Numbered from the stretch's first letter, positions 18,001 through 27,165 are shown. The stretch: 55,605 nt of DNA from an uncultured Candidatus Nemicrothrix sp. (GCA_913055915.1 CAJXKL010000015.1:1-55605), one strand, 5' to 3'. Notes: generated by a model from the sequence alone, not told the origin. Translations and numbers: made by a program.

Positions 18001-18882
18001 ATGTCCGCTCGATCCGAAACCGCGACGAAGGCCCTGCGGAGCGTGGTCACCGCGGCGCTGGCGATCATCCTGATCGTCCTCGTCTGGGAGGGCTACAAGT
18101 GGACCGGTCAGCAGACAGGTGGCACCTGGCCCGGTACCGGAATCGAACTGCCGGTCTCAACCGATGACATCATCATGCCGCACGCATCAGACATCGCGGC
18201 AGAGTTGGTTTCTGACATCCGCGACGGCCGATCCACGCTGCCGCTCAGCGTGTTCCTCCTGAAGAAGGCGTGGTTCACACTCCAGGAGGCGGCGATCGGA
18301 TTCTTCCTGGGCTCGGTCATCGGAATCGGCCTGGCAGTGCTGATGCTGCGGTGGCGCGTGGCCGAACGTGGCCTCCTGCCGTGGATCAACGTGTCCCAGA
18401 CGGTTCCGCTCATCGCCCTGGCACCGATCATCGTCACGTGGGGTCGCAACCAGGGACTGCCCGACATCGTGAGCATCTCCCTCATCTCCACCTACCTCAC
18501 CTTCTTTCCGGTCGCCGTGAGCGCCCTGCGTGGCCTTCAGTCACCCGATTCGGCTCACGTGGAGTTGATGCGCTCCTATGCGGCCCCGTGGCGAACCACC
18601 CTGTTCAAGCTGCGCCTCCCGGCAGCGCGCCCCTACCTGTTTCCGGCATTCAAGATCGCGGCGACGCTCAGCGTCGTCGGGGCGATCGTCGGCGAGATCT
18701 CCATCGGAACCAAGACGGGCCTCGGTCGAGCAATCCTGGAGTTTGCACAGCGGTACGCGGTCTGGCCAGAGCGCCTCTATGCCTCGGTGGTGGGAGCAGC
18801 CGTACTTGGCCTGTTCGTGTTCGGAATGATCAGCCTGGCCGAGCGTCTGGTTCTGCGTCGGACCGACGAGGTCGTGGCATGA
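18001..18882 (+). CDS. ABC transporter permease (first of two)
   Basis: This 293-residue integral membrane protein has about six hydrophobic segments and the binding-protein-dependent permease signature (EAA loop) around VELMRSYAAPWRTTLFKLRLPAA. It resembles SsuC/TauC/ThiX-type permeases that partner NMT1/THI5 or SsuA-like binding proteins. It shares an ATGA overlap with the ATPase gene. The transporter is embedded directly behind pyrimidine catabolic enzymes, so pyrimidines, their nucleosides or hydantoins are the likely cargo. The ATG at 18001 is used; a TTG lies one codon upstream. Confidence 0.9.
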   Translation: MSARSETATKALRSVVTAALAIILIVLVWEGYKWTGQQTGGTWPGTGIELPVSTDDIIMPHASDIAAELVSDIRDGRSTLPLSVFLLKKAWFTLQEAAIGFFLGSVIGIGLAVLMLRWRVAERGLLPWINVSQTVPLIALAPIIVTWGRNQGLPDIVSISLISTYLTFFPVAVSALRGLQSPDSAHVELMRSYAAPWRTTLFKLRLPAARPYLFPAFKIAATLSVVGAIVGEISIGTKTGLGRAILEFAQRYAVWPERLYASVVGAAVLGLFVFGMISLAERLVLRRTDEVVA

Positions 18883-19670
18883 GCACGGGCGCAGACACCC
18901 CAGCGGTCCAGGTCGACGACGTCGACATGGTCTTCAACGAGGGGAGTGGGGGTGAGGTCGCGGCCCTGTCGGGAATCAACCTCACCATCCGGGCAGGTGA
19001 GTTCGTCACGCTCATCGGTCCGTCCGGCTGCGGAAAGTCCACGTTCCTGAGGCTCGTGGCAGACCTGCTGACACCGACAGCGGGCAGCATCTCGGTCTTC
19101 GGGCAGTCGGCGCATGAGTCCAGGACGGGGCAGGACTACGGCATGGTCTTCCAACATGCCGGCCTGTTCGACTGGAGGAAGGTGAAGGCCAACATCGAGT
19201 TGCCCCTGGAGTTGAGGGGCTGGTCGAAGGCCGATCGGGCGGCCAGATCGGCAGAGATGCTGGACCTGGTCAAGTTGGACGAGTTCGGCGACCTCTACCC
19301 GCGCCAACTCTCGGGAGGAATGCAGCAGAGGGTCTCAATCGCTCGCGCGCTGTCGTTTGAGCCGCGGCTGCTGCTCATGGATGAGCCGTTCGGGGCACTC
19401 GACGAGATGACCCGTGAACACATGCAGAGTGAGCTGTTGAGGATCTGGGGAGAAACCGGAACCACGGTCGTCTTCGTCACCCACTCGATCTCCGAGGCGG
19501 CGTTCCTCTCCAACCGGGTGATCGTCCTTTCTCCCCGCCCGGGCCGCGTCCACTCCATCATCGACGTGGACCTCGGCGAGCGAACCCCGGACACCAGGGA
19601 GGACCCTGACTTCTTCACCGCTGCAACAACCATCCGGGAGGCACTGCGATCCGTGGGGGGTGCCGTGTGA
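18879..19670 (+). CDS. ABC transporter ATP-binding protein
   Basis: This protein of about 263 residues has Walker A GPSGCGKST, Q-loop MVFQHAGLFDW, signature LSGGMQQRVSIARAL, Walker B LLLMDEPFGALDE and the H-loop VTHSISEA. It is of the nitrate/sulfonate/taurine importer type. The start is the ATG at 18879, overlapping the permease stop; the open frame upstream to 18270 merely runs antiphase through the permease. The stop overlaps the GTG of the second permease. It would energise uptake by the adjacent permease pair. Confidence 0.95.
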   Translation: MSTGADTPAVQVDDVDMVFNEGSGGEVAALSGINLTIRAGEFVTLIGPSGCGKSTFLRLVADLLTPTAGSISVFGQSAHESRTGQDYGMVFQHAGLFDWRKVKANIELPLELRGWSKADRAARSAEMLDLVKLDEFGDLYPRQLSGGMQQRVSIARALSFEPRLLLMDEPFGALDEMTREHMQSELLRIWGETGTTVVFVTHSISEAAFLSNRVIVLSPRPGRVHSIIDVDLGERTPDTREDPDFFTAATTIREALRSVGGAV

Positions 19671-20482
19671 ACCTGCGTCAACTCCGCCAGCGTGCCAGCG
19701 CCCTCGGTCCAGCCGTAGTTGTCGGTGCCTCCGGCTTCGCCCTCTGGGAGGGAGCTGTCAGGGCGTTCGGGATCAGCGAGTTCCTGCTGCCCAAGCCCAC
19801 CTCGATAGGAGCTGAGTTGCTGGCTGAGTGGCCGGTCCTGCGTCACGCGGGCTGGGAGACCGGGCAGATAGCTGTGAGCGGCCTGCTCATCGGCATTCTG
19901 GCCGGTGTGCTCCTGGCGATGTTCACGACGAGATTCAGGATGTTGAACGAGGGTCTCACGCCGCTGGCGGTGGCGGTGAACGCCACCCCCATCGTGGCGC
20001 TGGCCCCGATATTCAACGCCTGGTTCGGGATCACCGGCACCTTGAGCAACCAGGCCGTGGTCATCGCCGTGGTGTTCTTTCCTGTATTCATCAACACGGC
20101 GAAGGGCCTGACAGAGGTACATCCCGACGAGATCGAGTTGATGCGTTCCTACGCTGCGGGAGAGTGGACGATCATGAGAGAGGTGCGTGTCCCCAACGCA
20201 CTGCCGTTCTTCGCCAACGCCCTCAGGGTGGTTGCTCCCCTGTCGGTGATTGCCGCAATCGTCGCCGAATACTTCGGTGGACCCCAGGATCGCATCGGAA
20301 ACGTGATCACATCAAGTGCCGGTTTCGCCCGGTACGACGTTGCATGGGCCGCAATTGCGGTTGCATCGGCGGTCGGCCTGGCCCTGTTCGCTGCAGCCCT
20401 ACTAGTTGAGCGTGTAAGCATGCCTTGGCGCCTCGCTGTGGGGGGCAGTGATTCAAACAACAATCCCGGGAGGGAAAAATGA
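19667..20482 (+). CDS. ABC transporter permease (second of two)
   Basis: This 271-residue membrane protein is a second permease of the same family. It has the EAA-type loop around IELMRSYAAGEWTIMREVRVPNALP and FNAWFGITG in the preceding cytoplasmic region. The GTG start overlaps the ATPase stop, and its own stop overlaps the binding-protein ATG. Two distinct permeases with a single ATPase suggest a heterodimeric channel. The sequence differs clearly from the first permease, so this is not a recent duplication. Confidence 0.9.
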   Translation: MNLRQLRQRASALGPAVVVGASGFALWEGAVRAFGISEFLLPKPTSIGAELLAEWPVLRHAGWETGQIAVSGLLIGILAGVLLAMFTTRFRMLNEGLTPLAVAVNATPIVALAPIFNAWFGITGTLSNQAVVIAVVFFPVFINTAKGLTEVHPDEIELMRSYAAGEWTIMREVRVPNALPFFANALRVVAPLSVIAAIVAEYFGGPQDRIGNVITSSAGFARYDVAWAAIAVASAVGLALFAAALLVERVSMPWRLAVGGSDSNNNPGREK

Positions 20483-21603
20483 AAAGACAGTTGACAACCC
20501 GAGTCGTGGGGCTGGTGGTGGCGATGACCCTCGTCGCCGCAGCCTGTGGTTCGGACGACGCAGCAGTGGGGACCGGCGACTGTGATTCGGTCGACCAGGT
20601 CAGCCTGCAGTTGCAGTGGGTTACCCAGGCTCAGTTCGCGGGTTACTTCGCTGCAGTTGACCAGGGAATCTACGACAAGTACTGCCTGGACGTGACCGTC
20701 CGCGAAGGCGGAGTCGACATCGCTCCGCAGCAGCAACTGGCATCTGGAGCAAGCGACTTTGCGGTTTCATGGGTGCCCAAGGCGCTCGTGTCCCGTGAGG
20801 AGGGCATGGACATCGTCAACGTCGCCCAGGTGTTCCAGCGTTCCGGAACCCTTCAGGTCTCGTGGGCCGATTCCGGTATCAACGAGCCTGCCGACCTGGC
20901 CGGCAAGGTTGTCGGCAACTGGGGCTGGGGCAACGAGTTCGAGCTCCTTGCCGGTTCGCGCAAGGCGGGTCTCGACCCGAGTTCCGACTACGAGCTGGTA
21001 CAGCAGAGCTTTGACATGCTCGCCCTGTTGACAGGTGAGATCGACGCCTCGCAGGCGATGATCTACAACGAGTACGCACAGGTGCTCGAGGCAACGAACC
21101 CGGCGACCGGCGCCCTGTACACGGCCGATGACCTCTCGGTAATCAACTGGAACGACGTCGGTACGGCGATGCTCCAGGATGCCATCTGGGCCGATGGCGC
21201 CAGGCTGGCCAACGACGAGGGCTACGCGGACATCACGAAGCGCTTCGTGGCCGGCTCGCTCGAGGGTTGGGCCTACTGTCGCGACAACAGCGCAAGCTGT
21301 GTCGACATCGTCCTGGCCAACGGTTCCGCCCTGGGTGCATCCCACCAGGCGTGGCAGATGAACGAGATCAACGGACTCATCTGGCCGTCACCAGACGGCG
21401 TCGGCATGATGGTCAAGGGCCTCTGGGACCAGACCATCGGCGTTTCCACCAGCGAGTCGATCCTGTCATCGGCACCGGACTCGGGTGCGTACACGACCGA
21501 GTACGCCGAGGCGGCGCTCGACATCATGAGCGGTCGTGGTATGGACACCACAGGCAAGAACTGGCGGCCCAGCACCGTCAAGTTGAACCCGGGCGGCGAG
21601 TAG
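20479..21603 (+). CDS. NMT1/THI5-like ABC transporter substrate-binding lipoprotein
   Basis: This 374-residue protein begins with a lipoprotein signal ending in LVAAACGSDD (Cys23). The mature part resembles NMT1/THI5/SsuA-type solute-binding proteins: VSLQLQWVTQAQFAGYFAA, the ligand-cleft GVDIAPQQQLASGASDFAV and PADLAGKVVGNWGWG. THI5-like proteins bind pyrimidine-type ligands, which fits an importer behind pyrimidine degradation genes. A strong GGGAGGG ribosome site sits five bases before the ATG. Two Cys residues (in CRDNSASC) near position 272 may form a disulfide. A GC-rich hairpin follows the gene. Confidence 0.9.
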   Translation: MKRQLTTRVVGLVVAMTLVAAACGSDDAAVGTGDCDSVDQVSLQLQWVTQAQFAGYFAAVDQGIYDKYCLDVTVREGGVDIAPQQQLASGASDFAVSWVPKALVSREEGMDIVNVAQVFQRSGTLQVSWADSGINEPADLAGKVVGNWGWGNEFELLAGSRKAGLDPSSDYELVQQSFDMLALLTGEIDASQAMIYNEYAQVLEATNPATGALYTADDLSVINWNDVGTAMLQDAIWADGARLANDEGYADITKRFVAGSLEGWAYCRDNSASCVDIVLANGSALGASHQAWQMNEINGLIWPSPDGVGMMVKGLWDQTIGVSTSESILSSAPDSGAYTTEYAEAALDIMSGRGMDTTGKNWRPSTVKLNPGGE

Positions 21604-21624
21604 CCGTCCAACCTCCCGGGTGAA

Positions 21625-21664
21625 CCGGGCGGCCTGTCCTGCACTGCAGGCTCAGGCCGCCCGG
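21625..21664 (+). terminator. Strong GC-rich hairpin after the pyrimidine/ABC operon
   Basis: CCGGGCGGCCTG (21625-21636) pairs perfectly with CAGGCCGCCCGG (21653-21664), and the loop itself contains CCTGC-ACT-GCAGG. This would form a long, stable stem just after the last gene of the operon. No T-run follows. The hairpin is flanked by a direct repeat, CTCCCGGGTG, at 21613-21622 and 21665-21674. Confidence 0.6.
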
Positions 21665-21742
21665 CTCCCGGGTGTGCCCGCCTCGGCTACACGCTCCTCA
21701 CCCACCTAGCGTGGGCTGACCAGCCGAGGCGAGGGGTAGTTG

Positions 21743-23149
21743 GTGGAACAGCATGATCCTGTCCAGGTCGGCCGTCGTGCCTGGATGGCCCTAGCTGTGT
21801 CAACCTTGGCGGCGCTGCTAACCGTCATTGACATCTCGATAGTGAACGTGGCGTTTCCGTCGATCCGGCGTGATCTGGGTGCCACCGAGGCTGGTCTCTC
21901 CTGGGTGCTATCGGGCTACTCGGTGGCCGTTGGTGCCTTCCTCCTCCTGGCCGGCCGGATGGCCGACAAAGAGGGTCGACGTCGCCTCTTCATGATCGGC
22001 GTCGCCGTGTTCATCGTTGGTTCACTTGCGTCCGGGCTGGCGCCGTCCACCGGTTGGTTGATTGCCGCAAGGGTGGTCCAGGGGATCGGTGGCTCGATTC
22101 TCAGCCCTGCCTCCCTGTCCATGGTCCTTCCAGAGTTCCCACAGGAGCGCCACTCGACGGTCATTGGGGTCTGGGGGGCGTCTGCAGCACTGGGTGCGGC
22201 GATCGGGCCGTCCTTCGGGGCGGTTCTGCTCGACACCCTCTCCTGGCGGTGGGTGTTCCTCGTGAACGTTCCGATTGGGTTGCTGATCCTTGTCCTGACA
22301 CCCCGATTCGTCCACGAGTCGAGGGACCCGGAGGCAACTGGGCGCTTTGACCTACTCGGCGTGCCCGCCGGGACACTGGGGGTGGCGTTACTCCTGTTGG
22401 CCGTGGTCCAGGGGGGCGACTGGGGGTACCGGTCCGATCTGGCTCTTCTCACAGCAGCAGTGGGCCTGGTCTTTGTAGGGGTCCTCGTCTACCGCTCGAT
22501 GGTCCACCCGCGCCCGCTTCTGGACCTCGAGCTGTTTCGGTTTCGGTCCTTCTGGTCTGCTGCCACCGGGCAGGTCTTTTTTGGGACAGCGTTCATCGCC
22601 ATAGTCCTGTTCAACACCCTGCTGCTCCAGGAGTTGTGGGGCTGGTCGGCCCTGGCCGCCGGGTTCGGGGTGGTTCCCGGCCCCGCCCTGGCGGCGATCC
22701 TCGGTGGCCCCGTGGGTTCGATTGCGGATCGGGTCGGCCACAGGAACCTACTGGTCATCGGTAGTCTCTCGGCAGCTGCCTCCCCGCTGCTCCTTTTGAC
22801 GAGGGTAGGTATGGATTCCAACTATCTGGGGGCCATGCTGCCGGCGTCTCTCTTCCTCGGTGTTGGTGTGGCCTGTTCGTTCGCCACCTTTGCCTCGCTG
22901 GGCCTCAAGGAGGTACCGACCACCCGGTATGCCACCGCCAGCGCCACGCTCCGCACGACATCACAGGTTGGCTTTGCCAGCGGTGTGGCAATTGCGATAG
23001 CGGTGTTCCAGGCGGGAACTGACCAGGGATTCCTGATGGCATTCGACCGGGCGTGGACGTTCATGGCGGTGACGTTGTTGGCCGGTGCGGCGTTCTGCGC
23101 TGTGGCGTGTCCTTCGAGGGACCAGGTTCGTGGCCTGGCTGCCCGCTAG
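21743..23149 (+). CDS. MFS transporter, DHA2 (14-TM drug/H+ antiporter) family
   Basis: This protein of about 468 residues is strongly hydrophobic with roughly 14 predicted membrane helices. The loop GRMADKEGRRRLFMIG after helix 2 is the MFS motif A, and GIGGSILSPASLSMV plus GAAIGPSFGAVL correspond to the antiporter motif of DHA2 exporters (EmrB/QacA type). The substrate is unknown. The GTG at 21743 is preferred, with GAGGGG six bases upstream; TTG 21740 is one codon earlier. It stands alone, after the hairpin that ends the ABC operon and convergent with the P450 gene. Confidence 0.9.
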   Translation: MEQHDPVQVGRRAWMALAVSTLAALLTVIDISIVNVAFPSIRRDLGATEAGLSWVLSGYSVAVGAFLLLAGRMADKEGRRRLFMIGVAVFIVGSLASGLAPSTGWLIAARVVQGIGGSILSPASLSMVLPEFPQERHSTVIGVWGASAALGAAIGPSFGAVLLDTLSWRWVFLVNVPIGLLILVLTPRFVHESRDPEATGRFDLLGVPAGTLGVALLLLAVVQGGDWGYRSDLALLTAAVGLVFVGVLVYRSMVHPRPLLDLELFRFRSFWSAATGQVFFGTAFIAIVLFNTLLLQELWGWSALAAGFGVVPGPALAAILGGPVGSIADRVGHRNLLVIGSLSAAASPLLLLTRVGMDSNYLGAMLPASLFLGVGVACSFATFASLGLKEVPTTRYATASATLRTTSQVGFASGVAIAIAVFQAGTDQGFLMAFDRAWTFMAVTLLAGAAFCAVACPSRDQVRGLAAR

Positions 23150-23161
23150 CCGGGCAATTGG

Positions 23162-24376
23162 TCAGGCTGGTGTTCCGAGGCTGACCGGAAGTGTTCCGCG
23201 ACCCCTCAGGATAATCCGGGGGTTGATAGTCGGTTCTTCGGCGACGGACAGTTCGGGGAACCGCCGGACAAGTCGGGAGATGGCGATCTCGCCCTCCATG
23301 CGGGCCAGGGCGGCGCCCAGGCAGTGATGTACTCCGCTCCCGAACGAGAGGTGTCGTGCGGCGTCGCTACGGGTCAGGTCCAGGTCTGAGGCACTGTCTC
23401 CCCAGAAGGACTCGTCCCTGTTGGCGCTGCCCAGAGCTGTCAGGACCCACTCGTCTGCTGCCACCTCGACGTCGCCGATCACCGAGTCTTGTGTGAGATG
23501 TCTGCCTGAGGTCTGTACCGGGCTGTCGTAGCGGAGCAGTTCCTCGGTCATGGTCTCGTCGTCGACCTGCCCGGTGCGTGCCAGCTCAAGTTGGTCGGAG
23601 TGGCGGAGCAGGGCGTGGGTGCCGTTGCCGATCAGGTTCACGGTTGTCTCGTGGCCGGCGACGAACAGCAGGCCGACCATGGAGAGAAGCTCGTCGCTGT
23701 CAAGCCGATCACCCTCCTCCTCAACCTGGATGAGACCAGTGAGAAGGTCGTCGGCCGGTTCGCGCCGCTTCCACTCAATGGCGTCTGTCAGGTAGGTGTC
23801 CATCTTGTGGCCGGCGTCCACCGCGGCGGTCACCTGTTCAGGGGTGAGGAACGGTTCAAGGGTCTGGGTGAGGGCCCCGGACCACTCCCTCACCTTGGCG
23901 GTGTCGGCCTCTGGGAGGCCCAGCATCGTGTGGATGACGGTGAAGGGAACCACGAACGCGTAGTCGGCGATCAGGTCGATCGTCTCGTGGCCCGCCAGCT
24001 CGTCAAGGAGGGATTCGACGATGGTCTCGGTCTGGGTCCTCATATTGTTGATGGACCGGGGCGTGAACGTGCGCTGGACCAGCTTGCGGAGTCTGGTGTG
24101 GTCAGGTGGGTCCAATCCCAGAATCGAGGGCGCCCTCTCCGTTCGCCTCTTCTCCAGCGGCTCCATGTATTCGGGGATTTCCTCGGGGTGACTGGAGCGC
24201 CTCACGGATGTTGTCGGGTCGCGTAGGACCTGGAAGGCATCGTCGTAGCGGGAGACGATCAGCGGTCCGAGCGGTGTGCGGTGGACCGGGTCCTCGGCCC
24301 GCAGGCGCGCGTAGTGGGGATAGGGGTCGCTGAGGAAGTCGGGGTCGAGCGGGTTCCACGAGGGTGCATCGGTCAT
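23162..24376 (-). CDS. Cytochrome P450
   Basis: This 404-residue protein is a soluble bacterial P450. The haem-ligand loop is FGSGVHHCLGAALARME (Cys near residue 352), the I-helix oxygen-binding motif is VAGHETT, and the K-helix ExxR is EELLR. Electron partners (ferredoxin, reductase) are not adjacent. The gene lies 76 bases downstream of metF on the same strand, so it may be the last gene of the C1 transcript, or independent. The substrate cannot be read from sequence. An N- or O-demethylation role would fit the neighbourhood but is speculative. Confidence 0.93.
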   Translation of the reverse strand: MTDAPSWNPLDPDFLSDPYPHYARLRAEDPVHRTPLGPLIVSRYDDAFQVLRDPTTSVRRSSHPEEIPEYMEPLEKRRTERAPSILGLDPPDHTRLRKLVQRTFTPRSINNMRTQTETIVESLLDELAGHETIDLIADYAFVVPFTVIHTMLGLPEADTAKVREWSGALTQTLEPFLTPEQVTAAVDAGHKMDTYLTDAIEWKRREPADDLLTGLIQVEEEGDRLDSDELLSMVGLLFVAGHETTVNLIGNGTHALLRHSDQLELARTGQVDDETMTEELLRYDSPVQTSGRHLTQDSVIGDVEVAADEWVLTALGSANRDESFWGDSASDLDLTRSDAARHLSFGSGVHHCLGAALARMEGEIAISRLVRRFPELSVAEEPTINPRIILRGRGTLPVSLGTPA

Positions 24377-24452
24377 GTAGGTCCATTCTCGCCCAGCTCC
24401 GGCCTCAAGACTCCATCCGGGATCCCGAGCCGTGTCCCGTGGGATGGTTGTC

Positions 24453-25367
24453 TCAGTGCTTCAGGCCTGCAAGCGCCTTCTGGCGCCAGTCCTCGGTGGT
24501 GTCAACGGCGTTGAACGTGAAGCAGTGGATGCCTGTGATGTCCAGATCGGCTGCCCTCTTCGACAGGGGGCCAATCAGCTTGTTGGGGTTGTAGCCACCC
24601 GGCGAGAGCAGCCGAATGACCGATGAGCGGTTCTTCTTCAGGTAGCGGGCCGAGTGGCCGATGCCGAGGCGGATCGAGATGGTGAGGAGCCGTGTGCGGT
24701 CCACCGCGCCGGGTACCCCCAGGTAGCAGGGAAGGGTTACGCCAGCGGCGCGTCGTTCCACCAGCCAGTTCCCGATCTTCTGGTGGTCAAAGCACATCTG
24801 GGTTGACATGTATCCCTCTAGGCCAGCCTCGGCGATGAGTTCCTGCTTTTCCAGAAGGGCGTCTACGAGGGCGTCATCTGGGATGGTGTCATGTCCATCG
24901 GGGTAGGAACCGATGCCCACCACGTCAATGTCTGGCTTTCGGCCCAGGAATGAGCGCAGAAAACCGGCAGCGTCGGTGAATGGGCCGTGCGGCTCGGTGT
25001 CGCCACCGATGACGAACACCTTCCTGATCCCGAGCCCGGTTATTCGGGCGACGAGTTGGTCCACGTGGGCCTCGCCCTCGACCATCCGGGCTGCAATGTG
25101 GGGAATGGTGGCGAAGCCGTAGTTTCCCAGTTGTTCACACAGGTCGAGGGTGTCTTCGACTGTCCTGACGGGGGAGCAGGTCATCGAGACCGTTGAACCG
25201 GTCGGAATGAAGCGGATCTGGTCCTCAAGGTTCCCGAGTGGGATCAACTCGAAGGTCATGCCCTCGAGCAGATGCCTGTGGACGTCACGGTCGCTCTTTG
25301 ACCTGATGGATCGGCGACCCTTCGGTTCCTTTGGCGGTACCGGGGTGGAGTCCTGCGTGGTCGTCAA
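24453..25367 (-). CDS. metF: Methylenetetrahydrofolate reductase family protein (MetF-like)
   Basis: This 304-residue protein is a divergent MetF: FIPTGSTVSMTCSPVRTVEDT near residue 55, ATIPHIAARMV, then KVFVIGGDTEPHG and IGSYPDGH, corresponding to the TIM-barrel flavin and folate-binding segments. It starts with an ATG overlapping the fhs stop, so the two are coupled. In this setting it most likely works in the oxidative direction, turning methyl-THF supplied by the corrinoid system into methylene-THF. A biosynthetic role in methionine formation is the alternative. An N-terminal basic stretch (PKEPKGRRSIRSKSDRD) precedes the barrel. Confidence 0.85.
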   Translation of the reverse strand: MTTTQDSTPVPPKEPKGRRSIRSKSDRDVHRHLLEGMTFELIPLGNLEDQIRFIPTGSTVSMTCSPVRTVEDTLDLCEQLGNYGFATIPHIAARMVEGEAHVDQLVARITGLGIRKVFVIGGDTEPHGPFTDAAGFLRSFLGRKPDIDVVGIGSYPDGHDTIPDDALVDALLEKQELIAEAGLEGYMSTQMCFDHQKIGNWLVERRAAGVTLPCYLGVPGAVDRTRLLTISIRLGIGHSARYLKKNRSSVIRLLSPGGYNPNKLIGPLSKRAADLDITGIHCFTFNAVDTTEDWRQKALAGLKH

Positions 25368-27061
25368 CTCAGTCCCACGATCTCGCCGTTGTCGTCGATG
25401 TCGATGCTGGCGGCAGCGGGCGACCTTCCGAGGCCTGGCATGGTCCGCACGTCTCCACAGATCGGGTAGATGAAGCCGGCGCCGACGCTGGCCCGAACCT
25501 CCCTGACGGGTAGACGCCAGCCGGTGGGTGCGCCCTTGAGCGCGGGATCCGAGGAGATCGAGAGGTGGGTCTTGGCGATGCAGATCGGCAGATCTCCGAA
25601 GCCGTTGGCCTCGTAGGTGTCGATCTGCTTGTCGGCCTGGGCTGAGAAGTCGACTCCGTCGGCTCCGTAGATCTTGTCTGCGACGGTCCGGATCTTGTCT
25701 CGCAGCGGCATCTCATCGGGGTAGAGGACGGCGAACTCGCTTGGCTCCTCACATGCCTCGGCCACCGCTGCCGCGAGGTCTGCGGCGCCGGCACCCCCGT
25801 CGGCGAAGTGGGTGGACACTGCGGCCCTGGCGCCGTACTCGTCGGCTATCTCATGGATTGCCGCAATGTCGCCGTCGTGGTCGCCGGGGAAGGCGTTGAT
25901 GGCGACAACGGGTGACACGCCGTGGACCGCCATGTTCTCCAACTGCTTGCGCAGGTTGTCGCCGCCCTGGTGGACCTCGTCGGGGTTCTCCGCCAGCAGC
26001 GCCTCTGGTAGGGGCTTGCCGGCGATGATCCGGTGGTTCCCTGAGTGCGCCTTGAGCCCGCGGACCGTGGCTACCAGCACGGCCGCATCTGGGGCGATGC
26101 CCGAGATGCGACACTTGATGTTGAAGAACCGTTCGGCACCCATGTCGGCGCCGAAGCCGGCCTCGGTCAGGAGGTAGTCGCCGGTTCGGATGCCGATCTG
26201 GTCGGCGATGATCGATGAGTTGCCGGTGGCGACGTTTCCGAACGGCCCACAGTGGACCAGCGCCGGTGTGCCCTCGAGGGTCTGCATCAGGTTGGGCTTG
26301 ATGGCCTCTTTCAGGATCACCGTCATGGCGCCGGCCACCTGGAGGTCCTCGGCTGTCACCGGGGTACCGCCCGTGTCGTAGCCGACGACGATGCGGCCCA
26401 TTCGAGATCTCAGGTCTGCCAGCGAGGTGCACAGTGCCAGGGCGGCCATTACCTCGGATGCGGCGGTGATGTCGAATCCGGTTTCACGGGGCACTCCGTC
26501 AAGCCTTCCGCCGAGTCCCACGACCACGTTCCGGAGTGCCCGCTCGTTGATGTCGAGCACGCGCCGCCAGGTGATGCTGTGTGGGTTCAGGTTCAGGTCG
26601 TTGCCGTGGAACAGGTGGGCGTCGAGCATGGCTGAGCACATGTTGTGGGCGGCTGTGACGGCGTGCATGTCACCTGTCAGGTGCAGGTTGAACAACTCCA
26701 TGGGAACGACCTGGCTGTAGCCGCCTCCGGCGGCTCCGCCCTTGATGCCGAATGTCGGGCCCATTGACGGCTGCCTGATGGCGATCGTGGCTCTCTTGTC
26801 AATGTGTGAGAAGCCCTGGCCGAGGCCGACCGTGGTCGTGGTCTTTCCCTCGCCGAGCGGTGTCGGGGTGATCGCCGATACCACGACGTACCGGGCTCTC
26901 GGCCGGTCTGCCATTGCCTCGATTGCGCCCAACTTGACCTTGGCCGCTCCATCGCCGTATTGCTCCAGGAACTCGTCGGGGATGCCCGCGTCGGCGGCGA
27001 GCTTGCCGAGCGGTAGAAGGTCGGCACTGCGGGCTATCTCCAGATCGGAGGGGAACGTCAT
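25364..27061 (-). CDS. fhs: Formate-tetrahydrofolate ligase
   Basis: This 565-residue enzyme interconverts formate, THF and ATP with 10-formyl-THF. The nucleotide loop TPLGEGKTTTTVGL is near residue 65, followed by IRQPSMGPTFGIKGGAAGGGYSQ split over the usual P-loop neighbourhood, and the family block TGDMHAVTAAHN. Length is standard. Beside a methyl-transfer system it can run toward formate and yield ATP. A bifunctional FolD for the intermediate step is not in the window. The 141-base gap upstream holds a palindrome matching those near the IclR gene. Confidence 0.95.
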   Translation of the reverse strand: MTFPSDLEIARSADLLPLGKLAADAGIPDEFLEQYGDGAAKVKLGAIEAMADRPRARYVVVSAITPTPLGEGKTTTTVGLGQGFSHIDKRATIAIRQPSMGPTFGIKGGAAGGGYSQVVPMELFNLHLTGDMHAVTAAHNMCSAMLDAHLFHGNDLNLNPHSITWRRVLDINERALRNVVVGLGGRLDGVPRETGFDITAASEVMAALALCTSLADLRSRMGRIVVGYDTGGTPVTAEDLQVAGAMTVILKEAIKPNLMQTLEGTPALVHCGPFGNVATGNSSIIADQIGIRTGDYLLTEAGFGADMGAERFFNIKCRISGIAPDAAVLVATVRGLKAHSGNHRIIAGKPLPEALLAENPDEVHQGGDNLRKQLENMAVHGVSPVVAINAFPGDHDGDIAAIHEIADEYGARAAVSTHFADGGAGAADLAAAVAEACEEPSEFAVLYPDEMPLRDKIRTVADKIYGADGVDFSAQADKQIDTYEANGFGDLPICIAKTHLSISSDPALKGAPTGWRLPVREVRASVGAGFIYPICGDVRTMPGLGRSPAAASIDIDDNGEIVGLS

Positions 27062-27149
27062 TGTTCTCTCGCTTCTCTGTCTCAGGTGTGTTCGCGGTGG
27101 CGGGAGCCTACTTCCGGCCAGTGGCTCATGCCCACACCTCGGGACAGGC

Positions 27150-27165
27150 TTCCACGATGTGGGAT
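27150..27165. promoter_or_regulatory. Candidate IclR operator upstream of fhs-metF
   Basis: TTCCACGATGTGGGAT is an imperfect palindrome (TTCCAC-GAT-GTGGGA) about 90 bases before the fhs start. It matches 14 of 16 positions of the reverse complement of the site at 36181-36196, and shares the GTGGGA half-site with the sites flanking iclR. It implies a separate promoter for fhs-metF under the same regulator. Confidence 0.5.

Noticed and set aside
18270-18878. N-terminal extension of the ABC ATPase frame
   Set aside because: It runs through the permease gene in another phase and is Arg/Pro/Gly-rich without homology; the ATG at 18879 begins the ATPase proper.
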